From contig JACQFZ010000017.1 of NCBI GenBank assembly GCA_016199745.1, positions 1 through 64,000 of the forward strand: 64,000 bases of DNA, written 5' to 3'. This document shows positions 17,241 through 26,867 of the stretch, in pieces (the first letter of the stretch is position 1; each line of letters opens with the position of its first letter). Both the position numbers and the translations under genes were made by a program. The stretch comes from Gammaproteobacteria bacterium. GTDB taxonomy: Bacteria > Pseudomonadota > Gammaproteobacteria > Acidiferrobacterales > Sulfurifustaceae. The notes beneath the pieces were generated by a model. The model had not been told where the DNA came from and made no database searches. It saw only the letters and a program-made list of their open reading frames with translations.

Positions 17241-17276
17241 ACCCGCTGATACGCCGGTCGATCTACCACCGCTTCT

Positions 17277-18731
17277 CTATTCGAAACCCTTCGGCACACG
17301 TTTATGCCAATCGGTCACTTGCTGGTAGCGATGGGCGACGTTGAGTAACTTGGCGTCGTCGAAATATTTGCCGATCAATTGCAGGCCGACCGGTAAGCCT
17401 TGGTTATCGAAGCCGGCCGGGATCGACATGCCGGGCAAACCGGCGAGGTTGACCGAGATCGTATAAATATCGGACAGATACATCGTCACCGGATCGTCGG
17501 TCTTGGCGCCAATTTTAAACGCCGTCGTCGGCGACACCGGGCCCATAATGACGTCGCACGCGGCGAACGCCTTGGTGAAATCGTCGGCGATCAAACGCCG
17601 TAACTTCTGCGCTTTGAGGTAGTAAGCGTCGTAGTAACCGGCCGAGAGCGCGTAAGTGCCGATCATGATGCGGCGCTTAACCTCCGACCCGAAACCTTCG
17701 GCGCGACTCTTGCTGTACATGTCGAGCAAATCGCTATATTCCGCAGCGCGGCGGCCGTAACGCACACCGTCGAAGCGCGACAGATTGCTCGACGCCTCGG
17801 CCGGTGCCAACACGTAGTAGCACGGGATCGCCAGCGCCGAATTCGGCAGGCTGACCTCGACCACTTGGGCGCCGAGCTTTTGGTAGTCGGCGATCGCGGT
17901 TTCGATGATCTTGGCAACCTGCGGGTTCAGACCTTCGCTGAAATACTCTTTCGGCAAGCCGATGCGTAGGCCCTTGATATCGTCGCCGAGCGTCTTCGTG
18001 TAGTCCGGCATCGGCCGGTCGAGCGAGGTCGCGTCGCGCGGATCGAAACCGCCCATGACGTTCAGCAACAGCGCGCAATCTTCGGCGGTTCGCGCCATCG
18101 GTCCGCCCTGATCGAGCGACGAAGCGTAGGCGATCATGCCGTAGCGCGAGACCCGGCCATAACTCGGCTTGATACCGCTCAAGTTGGTGAGCGCTGCCGG
18201 CTGCCGAATCGAGCCGCCAGTATCGGTTCCGGTGGCCGCCGGCGCCAAACGCGCGGCCACGGCGGCGGCCGAACCGCCGGAGCTACCGCCGGGAACAGCG
18301 GCGGTATCCCACGGATTCTTTACCGGCCCGTAAAACGAGTTCTCGTTCGACGAGCCCATGGCGAACTCGTCCATGTTGGTCTTGCCGAGAATGACGGCGC
18401 CGGCGGCGTTGAAGCGGGCGATGACGGTGGCGTCGTACGGCGCCACAAAATTCGACAGGATCTTCGAGCCGCAGGTGGTTAACCAGCCGTCGGCACAAAA
18501 AATATCCTTCTGCGCGATCGGTACTCCCGTCAGCGCTCCGGCCTGGCCCTTCGCTAAGGCAGCGTCCGCCGCCCGCGCCTGCGCCAACGAGCGCTCCGGG
18601 TCGACGGTGATGAAGGCGTTGAGGTCCTTATACTTATTAATACGCGCCAAGAAAGCTTGCGTCAGCTCGACGCTGGAAATCTTGCGGGTCCGCAACGCGG
18701 CGGCGAGTTCGGTAACGGTTTGCTCGATCAT
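17277..18731 (-). CDS. gatA: Asp-tRNA(Asn)/Glu-tRNA(Gln) amidotransferase subunit A
   Basis: The 484-residue amidase-signature enzyme shows the Lys-Ser-cisSer triad regions: Lys in [10 protein letters not shown], and the Gly/Ser-rich [20 protein letters not shown] with [13 protein letters not shown]. It releases ammonia from glutamine and feeds it to GatB for transamidation of Glu-tRNA(Gln) or Asp-tRNA(Asn). The start lies three bases after gatC, so the two are coupled. All motifs and the length are normal. Confidence 0.97.
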   Translation of the reverse strand: MIEQTVTELAAALRTRKISSVELTQAFLARINKYKDLNAFITVDPERSLAQARAADAALAKGQAGALTGVPIAQKDIFCADGWLTTCGSKILSNFVAPYDATVIARFNAAGAVILGKTNMDEFAMGSSNENSFYGPVKNPWDTAAVPGGSSGGSAAAVAARLAPAATGTDTGGSIRQPAALTNLSGIKPSYGRVSRYGMIAYASSLDQGGPMARTAEDCALLLNVMGGFDPRDATSLDRPMPDYTKTLGDDIKGLRIGLPKEYFSEGLNPQVAKIIETAIADYQKLGAQVVEVSLPNSALAIPCYYVLAPAEASSNLSRFDGVRYGRRAAEYSDLLDMYSKSRAEGFGSEVKRRIMIGTYALSAGYYDAYYLKAQKLRRLIADDFTKAFAACDVIMGPVSPTTAFKIGAKTDDPVTMYLSDIYTISVNLAGLPGMSIPAGFDNQGLPVGLQLIGKYFDDAKLLNVAHRYQQVTDWHKRVPKGFE

Positions 18732-18734
18732 GGC

Positions 18735-19022
18735 CTACTCGATGACCTGGGGGACGAGGTACAAACCGGCTTCGACCGCGGGAGCGATCGACTGAAACTT
18801 CTCGCGCTCGTTCGGCTCGGTGACCCGATCGTCGCGCAAACGCAGCGCTGCGTCTGACGGATGTGCCATCGGCTCGACGCCGGTGGTATCGACGGCGTTC
18901 ATCTGCTCGATGAGCCCGAGTATCCGCGATAGCGATTCGGCATAACGTTGCGCCTCGTCCGTCGTAATTTGCAAACGAGCGAGATGTGCTATTTTCTTTA
19001 CTTGAGTTGTATCGAGCGACAT
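18735..19022 (-). CDS. gatC: Asp-tRNA(Asn)/Glu-tRNA(Gln) amidotransferase subunit C
   Basis: The 95-residue product MSLDTTQVKKIAHLARLQIT continues with LGLIEQMNAVDTTGVEPMAH and ends VEAGLYLVPQVIE, the usual GatC pattern. GatC wraps around GatA and stabilises the GatAB complex. It is the first gene of the gat transcript and is divergent from mreB, with about 150 bases between the starts. Confidence 0.95.
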   Translation of the reverse strand: MSLDTTQVKKIAHLARLQITTDEAQRYAESLSRILGLIEQMNAVDTTGVEPMAHPSDAALRLRDDRVTEPNEREKFQSIAPAVEAGLYLVPQVIE

Positions 19023-19091
19023 GCGGCGATAACGAGAGTAAGCGCGGCGGCATTAAGAAGAGGCGGCAAGTTATCATATCCCGCTATTTGG

Positions 19092-19120
19092 TTGAACCCA
19101 CTGCACACGGTTGATACAGT
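19092..19120 (+). promoter_or_regulatory. Putative sigma70 promoter for mreB
   Basis: TTGAAC (19092-19097) and TACAGT (19115-19120) are spaced by 17 bases and end 56 bases before the mreB ATG. Each box matches four of six consensus bases. Based on sequence match only. Confidence 0.35.
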
Positions 19121-19176
19121 TAGGCGCCCGCTGTTGGCACCCCTTTTCATAACCTACACCCCGGGTAAATCACTCC

Positions 19177-20220
19177 ATGTTCAAAGGAATCCGCGGTTTC
19201 TTCTCCAGCGATCTCGCCATCGATCTGGGGACCGCTAACACCCTCATTTTCGTCCGCGACAAAGGCATTGTCTTGAACGAGCCATCGGTGGTAGCGATTC
19301 GCCAGGAACACGGATCGCGCAATAACCGCTCGATCCTGGCGGTCGGTCACGACGCGAAGAAAATGTTGGGGCGCACGCCCGGGTCGATTCAGGCTATCCG
19401 GCCGATGAAAGACGGCGTTATCGCCGACTTCGCCATCACCGGCGAAATGCTTAAGTTTTTTATCAAGAAAGTTCACGAAAACCGACTATTCCAACCGAGC
19501 CCGCGCATCATCATCTGCGTGCCCTGCGGCGCGACCCAAGTCGAACGCCGCGCCATCCGCGAATCCGCCATCGGCTCCGGTGCGCGCGAGGTGTACCTGA
19601 TCGAAGAACCGATGGCCGCTGCCATCGGCGCCGACCTGCCGATCATGGACCCGACCGGGTCGATGGTGCTCGATATCGGCGGCGGCACTAGTGAAGTCGG
19701 CGTCATTTCGCTCGGCGGCATCGTCTACTCCCACAGCCTGCGCATCGCTGGCGACAAGATGGACGAGGCGATCATTAACTACGTGCGCCGCAAGTACGGC
19801 CTGCTGATCGGCGAAGCCACCGCCGAGAACGTGAAAAAAACCATCGGCACCGCCTGGGACTCGAGCGAAGTGCGCGAAATGGATATCAAAGGCCGGCACA
19901 TCGCCGACGGCGTGCCGCGCAGTCAAATCGTCAACAGTAACGAAATCCACACAGCGTTGTCCGAATGCCTAACCGGCATCGTCGGCGCGATCAAAATCGC
20001 GCTCGAACAAACCCCGCCGGAGCTCGGCGCCGATATCGCCGAGAAGGGCCTGGTCGTTACTGGCGGCGGCGCGCTGTTGCGCGACATGGATCGCATGCTG
20101 GCCGAGAAGACCGGCCTGCCGATCATCATCACCGAAGACCCGCTTACCTGCGTCGTCCGCGGTTGCGGTCGAGCCTTGATGGAATCGGAAAAATTGAGCG
20201 ACGTATTTGTGCACGAATAG
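19177..20220 (+). CDS. mreB: Rod-shape-determining protein MreB (bacterial actin)
   Basis: This 347-residue actin homologue starts [20 protein letters not shown], with the amphipathic N-terminal membrane-binding helix and phosphate-1 loop, then [15 protein letters not shown], the phosphate-2 motif [19 protein letters not shown] and adenosine motif [16 protein letters not shown]. MreB filaments guide lateral wall synthesis. It heads the mreBCD-mrdA-rodA cluster and is divergent from gatC. Length and motifs are complete. Confidence 0.98.
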   Translation: MFKGIRGFFSSDLAIDLGTANTLIFVRDKGIVLNEPSVVAIRQEHGSRNNRSILAVGHDAKKMLGRTPGSIQAIRPMKDGVIADFAITGEMLKFFIKKVHENRLFQPSPRIIICVPCGATQVERRAIRESAIGSGAREVYLIEEPMAAAIGADLPIMDPTGSMVLDIGGGTSEVGVISLGGIVYSHSLRIAGDKMDEAIINYVRRKYGLLIGEATAENVKKTIGTAWDSSEVREMDIKGRHIADGVPRSQIVNSNEIHTALSECLTGIVGAIKIALEQTPPELGADIAEKGLVVTGGGALLRDMDRMLAEKTGLPIIITEDPLTCVVRGCGRALMESEKLSDVFVHE

Positions 20221-20312
20221 CGCGCTGCTCGGTAATGGCCTGCTAAAATGCGCAGGTATGCAACGCTCATTTATTTCGGATCTTGCCCTTCACTTAACTG
20301 CCCTTGCCGAGT

Positions 20313-20336
20313 CCCTCCCCCGCCAGCGGGGGAGGG
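20313..20336. repeat. GC-rich hairpin between mreB and mreC
   Basis: CCCTCCCCCGC pairs perfectly with GCGGGGGAGGG around CA. It lies in the 162-base gap between mreB and mreC and may act as an attenuator lowering mreC and later gene expression relative to mreB. It belongs to the dispersed hairpin family. Confidence 0.6.
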
Positions 20337-20382
20337 TTAAGATAAGGGCTAACTCGATCAAGGCGACTGCGCTCGCCGTCGC

Positions 20383-21270
20383 ATGATTACGGTATTCGGC
20401 AAACCGCTCCGCGGACCTACCCCTCTTACTCGGCTCGTGCTGCTGGCGACATTGTCGGCAGCACTGATGATGCTCGATCACCGCAGCAACTATCTAAAAG
20501 ATGTCCGCGCCGGACTGATGGTGTTGTTACATCCGCTCCAGGTGGTAGCGTCGCTACCGGTGTCGCTCTACAACGGCATGGCTGAATTCCTCACCACCGG
20601 CACGACCCTGCGCCAAGAGCGCGATCAGCTGAACGCCGAGCGCCAACAGTTACTGACGCGGCTCCAGCAGCTCGACTCGCTCGAAGCGGAAAACGCCCGA
20701 CTGCGCGCCATGATCGGCTCGTCGGCACGGGTCGCCGATCGGGCGCTCGCGGCCGATCTCGTACACGTGAATCTGGAACCGTTTGCGCGCCGCCTGATGC
20801 TGCGCCGCGGCGCGCACGACGGCGCCTACATCGGCCAACCAGTGATCGACGCGCACGGCATTGTCGGTCAAATCACCGTGCTCGGCGAACGCTTGAGCAC
20901 TGTTACCTTGATCACCGATCCCGGCCACGCTATTCCCGTGCTCGATAACCGCAGCGGCTTGCGCGCGATGGTCTTCGGTTCAGGCGATCACGACAGCTTG
21001 ACCGTGCCGTATTTGACGGCCGTGGCCGACATTCAGGAAGGCGACTTGCTCGTCAGCTCCGGCCTCGGCGGCACCTTTCCCGCCGGTTATCCGGTGGCGT
21101 ACGTGACCAAAATCGAAAACGATCCGGGCGAAAGCTACCTGATCATAAGCGCGCGGCCGGCGGCGCAAATCAACCACGGTAAACAACTCCTACTCATCTG
21201 GCCGGGACAAAAACTGGAGCTGCCACCGGCCGACGACGACGCACCACCCGTGCGGGGACGTAAAAAATGA
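20383..21270 (+). CDS. mreC: Rod-shape-determining protein MreC
   Basis: The 295-residue protein has one N-terminal membrane segment (LTRLVLLATLSAALMMLDH, about 16-34), a coiled coil (RQERDQLNAERQQLLTRLQQ) and the two-barrel periplasmic domain with GAYIGQPVIDAHGIVGQI, VLDNRSGLRAMVFGSGD and DIQEGDLLVSSGLGGTFPAG. MreC scaffolds PBP2-RodA and MreB across the inner membrane. The C-terminal tail is Pro/Asp-rich and basic. Its stop overlaps mreD by four bases. Confidence 0.96.
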   Translation: MITVFGKPLRGPTPLTRLVLLATLSAALMMLDHRSNYLKDVRAGLMVLLHPLQVVASLPVSLYNGMAEFLTTGTTLRQERDQLNAERQQLLTRLQQLDSLEAENARLRAMIGSSARVADRALAADLVHVNLEPFARRLMLRRGAHDGAYIGQPVIDAHGIVGQITVLGERLSTVTLITDPGHAIPVLDNRSGLRAMVFGSGDHDSLTVPYLTAVADIQEGDLLVSSGLGGTFPAGYPVAYVTKIENDPGESYLIISARPAAQINHGKQLLLIWPGQKLELPPADDDAPPVRGRKK

Positions 21271-21758
21271 CGATGAGCGTGCACACCCGCGGCCGGTTGA
21301 TCCTCTTTGGTACGTTCGCGGTGGCGATCCTGTTGAACATTCTGCCCGGCCCGGCGTGGGCCGAGCCGTTCATTCCCGACTGGGTCGCGTTGGTGTTGAT
21401 CTATTGGTGCATGGCCGCGCCGCAGCGCATCTCGGTCGGTACCGGCTGGGCGCTCGGTCTGTTCCTGGACGTGCTGTATGGTGCGTTGCTGGGTCAACAT
21501 GCGCTCGCCAAAGCGGTGATCGCATTCATCACCGTCCGGCTGCATCCGCAATTACGCATGTTCCCGCGCTGGCAACAAGCGGTGAGCGTGCTGGTGCTGC
21601 TCGCTATCAACCAATTACTGGTGCTGTGGATCCGTGGCGCGATCGGCACCGACCCAGGCACGGTCTTTTATTGGACACCGAGCGTCGTCGGCATGCTGAT
21701 CTGGCCGTGGTTGTTCGTGATCCTACGCGATCTGCGACGGCGCGGGCGTGTGGCCTGA
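21267..21758 (+). CDS. mreD: Rod-shape-determining protein MreD
   Basis: This 163-residue membrane protein has about five hydrophobic segments (LILFGTFAVAILLNILPGPA to LIWPWLFVILRDLRR) and the MreD landmarks PDWVALVLIYWCMAAPQRIS and GWALGLFLDVLYGALLGQHAL. It is an inner-membrane part of the elongasome. The ATG overlaps the mreC stop as ATGA; a second ATG six bases on is possible. Confidence 0.95.
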   Translation: MTMSVHTRGRLILFGTFAVAILLNILPGPAWAEPFIPDWVALVLIYWCMAAPQRISVGTGWALGLFLDVLYGALLGQHALAKAVIAFITVRLHPQLRMFPRWQQAVSVLVLLAINQLLVLWIRGAIGTDPGTVFYWTPSVVGMLIWPWLFVILRDLRRRGRVA

Positions 21759-21775
21759 TTGCGGTAATACGCTGG

Positions 21776-21811
21776 TCCCTTCTCCCTAAGGAGAAGAATA
21801 GGATGAGGGGT
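21776..21811. repeat. Degenerate GC-rich hairpin between mreD and mrdA
   Basis: CTTCTCC (21779-21785) pairs with GGAGAAG (21790-21796), followed by GGATGAGGGG, a weaker copy of the family seen at 1939-2005. It lies in the 130-base gap upstream of mrdA. Confidence 0.5.
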
Positions 21812-21888
21812 GTCTTTATCGCGGAATAATTTATCACTCCCTCGCCGCTACCGATTTCAACATCGATGACGTCCTAACTAAGCAAGTA

Positions 21889-23808
21889 ATGCTCAACATC
21901 CCGTTAAAAGATTATCTACGCGAGACGCGCATCTTCAACGCGCGGCTCGGCGTCGCCGCTGTGCTCGTCATTATTCTGACGGTGTTATTGCTGATCCGCC
22001 TGACCTACCTACAAGTCATCAATTACCGCCACTACGCGACGTTGTCGCAAGCCAACCGCATCCGGCCGCTGCCGATTCCACCGGCGCGCGGCGTCATCCT
22101 CGACCGCAACGGCGTCGTGCTGGCGCAAAACTTTCCGGTCTACACGCTCGAAGTCGTGCCCGAGCAGGTCGACGACATGAATGAACTGGTAGCGCAACTC
22201 ATGCAGCTGGTACGCGTGACCGACGGCGATCTGAAGGCGTTTTACAAACAAATGCACGAGCGCCCGCGATTCGAGAACATCACGCTGCGCTCGCATCTCA
22301 ACGAAGAAGAAGCGGCACGGGTGGCGGTGCGGCTACCGTTCTTGAACGGCGCCGAGCTCCGTGCACGCCTGCAGCGGCACTACCCGCTCGGCGGCCTGGC
22401 GGTGCACGCGCTCGGTTATGTCAGCCGCATCAGCGAACTGGACTTGGCGCGCATCGATAAATCCGCCTACCGCGGCATGCAGCAGATCGGCAAAACCGGG
22501 CTCGAAGCGACTTACGAAGATTTGCTGGTCGGCAAGGTCGGTTTCGAACAGGTCGAAACCAATGCGCACGGCCGGGCGCTGCGTACGCTCGATCGGATCG
22601 CACCGACCGCCGGCAAAAATCTCTACCTAAGCCTCGACGCACAAGTGCAAGCCGTCGCCGAACAGGCACTCGGCAAGTACCGCGGCGCGGTAGTAGCGAT
22701 GGATCCGTCTACCGGCGCCGTCCTAGCCTATGCCAGCACGCCGACTTATGACCCGAACGAGTTCGTCAACGGCATCGATTCGGCGTCGTACCAGGCGTTG
22801 CTGACCGATCCGGACAAACCGCTGGTCAATCGCGCCATCAACGGGCAGTACTCGCCCGGCTCGACCATCAAAGTTTTTCTCGGCATGGCGGCGCTCGAAG
22901 CCGGACCGCTGTGGGACGCCAACCGGCCGGTGTTGTGCGACGGCTCGTACAACTTGCCGGGCAGCATCCACCAATTTCGCGACTGGAAGCACGGCGGTCA
23001 CGGCATGGTCACCTTGCATGATGCCATCGTCCAATCATGCGACGTCTACTTCTACCGCTTGGCGGTCACCCTCGGCCCGGAGCGTATGAAGGATTTTCTG
23101 ATTCCGTTCGGTTTTGGCCACTCGACCGGTATCGATTTACCCGGCGAATCGCAGGGCCTGCTGCCATCGCCGGCCTGGCGCAAGGCGCACGGGCAACCGT
23201 GGTATCCCGGCGAGACGGTGGTTGCCGGTATCGGCCAGGGCGCAGTCTTGGTAACGCCGGTGCAACTGGCGACGGCCATGAGCGTCGTCGCCAACCGCGG
23301 CTTCCGCTTTAAGCCGACACTGCTGCGTGCGCTCGAAGACCCGCGGACGAAGGAACGACAAGACTGGACCCTCGCCCCCGGCGTCGCCCTCTCGATCAAC
23401 GACAAGAGTCATTGGGACCAGTTGTACGAACATTTAATGGGCGTCGTTCACTCGCCCCACGGTACGGCGCAGGGCATCGGCCGCAATGCGCCCTACCATA
23501 TCGGTGGCAAAACCGGCACGGCCCAGGTAAAGAGCATCGCCCAAGGCGCTCGCTACGATGAGCACGGCACGCCCGAGCGCTTCCGCGATCATGCGCTGTT
23601 CGTCGGGTTTGCGCCGGTCGAGGATCCGAAAGTCGCGGTCGCGGTGGTCGTCGAAAACGGCGGCCACGGCAGCAGCGTTGCCGCGCCGATCGCGCGCAAG
23701 GTGATGGACCAAGTCATCCTCGGTAAACAAGCGGACGGCAAACCGGTGGTGGTACCGCCGGCACCGCCGCCGACGGCAAAGCCGGCAGCGGTAGACGATG
23801 AGGAATAA
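21889..23808 (+). CDS. mrdA: Penicillin-binding protein 2 (elongasome transpeptidase)
   Basis: The 639-residue protein has one N-terminal membrane anchor (LGVAAVLVIILTVLLLIRLTY), the PBP dimer domain starting PPARGVILDRNGVVLAQNFP, and a transpeptidase domain with active-site STIK in YSPGSTIKVFLG, SCD in VQSCDVYFYRLAV and KTGT in GGKTGTAQVK. It crosslinks lateral peptidoglycan together with RodA and is activated by MreC. The C-terminus is Pro/Ala-rich. It is followed three bases later by rodA. Confidence 0.97.
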   Translation: MLNIPLKDYLRETRIFNARLGVAAVLVIILTVLLLIRLTYLQVINYRHYATLSQANRIRPLPIPPARGVILDRNGVVLAQNFPVYTLEVVPEQVDDMNELVAQLMQLVRVTDGDLKAFYKQMHERPRFENITLRSHLNEEEAARVAVRLPFLNGAELRARLQRHYPLGGLAVHALGYVSRISELDLARIDKSAYRGMQQIGKTGLEATYEDLLVGKVGFEQVETNAHGRALRTLDRIAPTAGKNLYLSLDAQVQAVAEQALGKYRGAVVAMDPSTGAVLAYASTPTYDPNEFVNGIDSASYQALLTDPDKPLVNRAINGQYSPGSTIKVFLGMAALEAGPLWDANRPVLCDGSYNLPGSIHQFRDWKHGGHGMVTLHDAIVQSCDVYFYRLAVTLGPERMKDFLIPFGFGHSTGIDLPGESQGLLPSPAWRKAHGQPWYPGETVVAGIGQGAVLVTPVQLATAMSVVANRGFRFKPTLLRALEDPRTKERQDWTLAPGVALSINDKSHWDQLYEHLMGVVHSPHGTAQGIGRNAPYHIGGKTGTAQVKSIAQGARYDEHGTPERFRDHALFVGFAPVEDPKVAVAVVVENGGHGSSVAAPIARKVMDQVILGKQADGKPVVVPPAPPPTAKPAAVDDEE

Positions 23809-23811
23809 CTG

Positions 23812-24891
23812 ATGGAACGCTCACGCTGGCACATCGATAAATCGCTGCTGTACGCGCTGCTCATGCTCGGCGGCTTGAGCCTGGTGGTGGTTTACAGCGC
23901 CAGCGGCAAAAACGTCGCCATGGTGATACAGCACGGGGTTCGTATCGGCATCGGTTTCGTCGTCATGTTCGTGGTTGCGCAAATCCGGCCGGAGCTGCTG
24001 GAACGCTGGGCGCCGTGGTTCTTCGCCGCCGGTATGGCACTGATCGTCGCTGTTCTCGGCGTCGGCACCATCAGCAAGGGCGCGCAACGCTGGTTGAGCC
24101 TGGGTTTCGTCAGTTTTCAACCGTCGGAATTCTTGAAGCTCGGCGTGCCGATGGTGCTCGCCTGGTATCTGGCACGCGGCGGCGTCCCGCCGTCGATGGG
24201 CCGGGTCGCACTTTGCTTGCTGATCACCTTGGTACCGGCGGCGTTGATCGCCAAGCAACCGGATCTCGGCACCAGTCTGCTGGTCGCTGCGTCCGGCTTG
24301 TTCGTGCTGTTCTTGGCCGGCCTGCCGACGCGACTGATCGTTATCGCCGGCATCGCCGTCGCCGCCGCCTTGCCGATTTTGTGGGGCCATTTGCACGACT
24401 ACCAACGCAATCGCATTCTGACGTTGATCGATCCGAGCGCCGATCCGCTCGGCAGCGGTTACCACACGCTGCAATCGATGATCGCCCTCGGCTCCGGCGG
24501 TTTCTACGGCAAGGGTTGGCTCAACAGTAGCCAGGCGCACCTCGAATACCTGCCGGAATCGTGGACCGACTTCATTTTCGCCGTTTTCGGCGAAGAATTC
24601 GGCCTGATCGGTATTTTGCTGCTGATCGCGCTCTACGGCTTCATTGCCGCGCGCGCGCTGCTGATCGCGTTCTACACGCAAGACACTTTCGCCCGGCTAC
24701 TCGCCGGCGGCCTCGGACTCGCGTTCTTTATCCAGTTCTTCATCAACATCGGCATGGTCGCCGGCATCTTGCCGGTGGTCGGGGTGCCGCTACCGATGAT
24801 GAGCTACGGTGGTACCTCGATCCTCACGCTCATGGCCGGCTTCGGCATACTGATGAGCATTCACACGAACCGTAAGATCGTCGAGTTTTAG
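23812..24891 (+). CDS. rodA: Peptidoglycan glycosyltransferase RodA (SEDS)
   Basis: This 359-residue polytopic protein has about ten hydrophobic segments and the SEDS motifs WLSLGFVSFQPSEFLKLGVP, KQPDLGTSLLVAASGL, the catalytic-loop region LPESWTDFIFAVFGEEFG, and the final GVPLPMMSYGGTSILTLMAG. RodA polymerises lipid II into glycan strands at the lateral wall, paired with PBP2. It is coupled to mrdA. A 141-base gap with only a weak hairpin follows. Confidence 0.97.
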   Translation: MERSRWHIDKSLLYALLMLGGLSLVVVYSASGKNVAMVIQHGVRIGIGFVVMFVVAQIRPELLERWAPWFFAAGMALIVAVLGVGTISKGAQRWLSLGFVSFQPSEFLKLGVPMVLAWYLARGGVPPSMGRVALCLLITLVPAALIAKQPDLGTSLLVAASGLFVLFLAGLPTRLIVIAGIAVAAALPILWGHLHDYQRNRILTLIDPSADPLGSGYHTLQSMIALGSGGFYGKGWLNSSQAHLEYLPESWTDFIFAVFGEEFGLIGILLLIALYGFIAARALLIAFYTQDTFARLLAGGLGLAFFIQFFINIGMVAGILPVVGVPLPMMSYGGTSILTLMAGFGILMSIHTNRKIVEF

Positions 24892-25032
24892 AAACAGCCG
24901 ACAGCGAAGCGCTTCTTTTCCCGCCGGGAGAGGACCCGGAAATAATTGGAAGTATCTGAAGTATCTTAATGATTCCCCGCGCTCTTCGGCAGCGGGTGTA
25001 TCGGTTTAACCCTTTTAAGCACTGTTTACAGA

Positions 25033-26046
25033 ATGCATCGAAGTTTTTGTCAGCGTCTTACATTGGCATCCTTGGCGGCGATGGGACTGATCGCCCTGCC
25101 CGCGCACGCCTTGCCGCTCGAACAATACCCGGAGGTCGAGCTCATCATCGACTCGCTGGTGACACGTGATCATTTCGACCGTGCCGAACTGCGGCGCACG
25201 TTCGCCGACGCGCAGTGGCGACCGGAAATCATCGCCGCCATGGAACGCCCGCACGAATCGCAGCCGTGGTACCAGTACCGCAAGCTGTTTCTCAATAGTC
25301 AGCGCGTGCGTCTCGGCCAGCAGTACTGGGACGAGCACGAGGGGCTGCTGACGCGTGCCGAACAGGAATTCGGCGTACCGGCCGAGATCATCGTCGCCAT
25401 CATCGGTGTCGAGACACGTTTCGGAGCGAATAAGGGCGACTATTCAGCGCTCGATGCGTTATTGACACTGTCGTTGGGCTACCCGCGGCGGGCGGTGTTC
25501 TTTCAACGCGAGCTCGAGGAATTACTGCTGCTGGCACGCGAGCTCAAGCTCGACGTCGGCAAGATCAAAGGTTCCTACGCCGGCGCGCTTGGTATTCCGC
25601 AGTTCATGCCGAGCAGTTATCGCCGCTATTCGGTCGACTTCGACGGTAATCAACGGCGCGACTTAATAGCTAGCGATAGCGACGCCATCGGCAGCGTCGC
25701 CAGCTTTCTCAGTGCCCACGGCTGGATTACGGGCGCACCGATCGTCGACCCGGCCGAGGTCAAAGGACCCTTGGAAGTTTGGCCGGCAAAACTCGGCGAG
25801 CCGCCGACGATACCGGTGAACGAATGGGTCGGTCAGGGCGTGTTTCCGCAGCGCGAAAGTGGCCAAGCGGACGACGACGCGCTACTGGCCACGCTCGTCA
25901 CCTTGGAAGGCGACGCTGGTCCGCTTTATTACCTGGCGTATAACAATTTCATGACAATCACTCGCTATAATCGCAGCAAGAACTACGCGATGGCGGTCTG
26001 CCAGCTGGGCCGGTTAATTCGACTACAGCGCACCGAGGATAAATGA
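25033..26046 (+). CDS. mltB: Membrane-bound lytic murein transglycosylase B
   Basis: The 337-residue protein starts MHRSFCQRLTLASLAAMGLI, a signal peptide cleaved near AHA; no lipobox is seen, so it may be soluble in the periplasm like SltB rather than lipid-anchored. Family motifs: catalytic Glu in IIVAIIGVETRFGANKGDY, YPRRAVFFQRELEELLLL and GSYAGALGIPQFMPSSYRRY. It cleaves glycan strands to 1,6-anhydroMurNAc ends. Its stop overlaps rlpA by four bases. Confidence 0.94.
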   Translation: MHRSFCQRLTLASLAAMGLIALPAHALPLEQYPEVELIIDSLVTRDHFDRAELRRTFADAQWRPEIIAAMERPHESQPWYQYRKLFLNSQRVRLGQQYWDEHEGLLTRAEQEFGVPAEIIVAIIGVETRFGANKGDYSALDALLTLSLGYPRRAVFFQRELEELLLLARELKLDVGKIKGSYAGALGIPQFMPSSYRRYSVDFDGNQRRDLIASDSDAIGSVASFLSAHGWITGAPIVDPAEVKGPLEVWPAKLGEPPTIPVNEWVGQGVFPQRESGQADDDALLATLVTLEGDAGPLYYLAYNNFMTITRYNRSKNYAMAVCQLGRLIRLQRTEDK

Positions 26047-26864
26047 AGTACCCCGCTCTATTAATAGGTGTCGTCGCGCTATTGATCAGCGCCTGCAGCA
26101 GCGGGCCGCGCGGCGGCGGCTATTACCAAGACGACGGCCCGCAGGATCGGTCCCCGGCCGACTTAGCCAAGGTGCCGGATGCAGTGCCGCGCGATGAACC
26201 GCTCAGCAGCTCCGGCAATAAAACCTATACGGCCCTCGGCGTCAGCTATACGCCGCTCAAAAGCGCCAACGGTTACCGTGAGCGCGGCGTCGCTTCGTGG
26301 TACGGCCGCAAGTTTCACGGCAAGCGCACCTCCAACGGCGAGTCGTATGACATGTACGCCATGAGCGCCGCCCATCGCACGCTGCCGCTACCGTCGTATG
26401 TACGGGTACGTAATCTGCAGAATGGTCGCAGCGTCGTCGTGCGCGTCAACGATCGCGGGCCGTTCCTGCATAACCGCTTGATCGATCTGTCGTACAGCGC
26501 CGCCTACCGGCTCGGCATGACCGGCGCCGGCACGGCTGTCGTCGAAGTCGAAGCCGTCGGCTCGAATACGCCGACGACGGTCACGGCGCAACCGTCATTC
26601 AATCTGGTATCGACCGCGAATGCCGCCGATGCGCCGCCGCACTTGGCGGTGCAGGTCGGCGCGTTCCAGGTACAAGAGAACGCCAACCAATTACGCCAAC
26701 GTCTCGAACGCGCCGGTTTCAGCTCGGTGCAGGTCGAGACCGACGCAACGGGCACGATCTATCGCGTGCGCATCGGACCCGTAGCCACTGTCGAACAAGG
26801 CGACCGCCTAGTCGCAGACGTCGCACGCGCCGGTATTAACGATGCGTTATTAGTGGTGGATTAA
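26043..26864 (+). CDS. rlpA: RlpA-like septal ring lytic transglycosylase (DPBB + SPOR)
   Basis: The 273-residue lipoprotein has lipobox LLISAC, then a double-psi beta-barrel domain (about 75-170) with GVASWYGRKFHGKRTSNGES and VVVRVNDRGPFLHNRLIDLS, whose Asp and His are the RlpA catalytic positions, and a C-terminal SPOR domain (LAVQVGAFQVQENANQLRQR to the end) that binds denuded glycans at the septum. RlpA in Pseudomonas cleaves naked glycan strands. It is coupled to mltB and followed four bases later by dacA. Confidence 0.95.
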   Translation: MKYPALLIGVVALLISACSSGPRGGGYYQDDGPQDRSPADLAKVPDAVPRDEPLSSSGNKTYTALGVSYTPLKSANGYRERGVASWYGRKFHGKRTSNGESYDMYAMSAAHRTLPLPSYVRVRNLQNGRSVVVRVNDRGPFLHNRLIDLSYSAAYRLGMTGAGTAVVEVEAVGSNTPTTVTAQPSFNLVSTANAADAPPHLAVQVGAFQVQENANQLRQRLERAGFSSVQVETDATGTIYRVRIGPVATVEQGDRLVADVARAGINDALLVVD

Positions 26865-26867
26865 CCG

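Noticed and set aside
23821..24681. 286-codon minus-strand frame opposite rodA
   Set aside because: Highly charged, Gln/Arg-rich shadow of a membrane protein gene.
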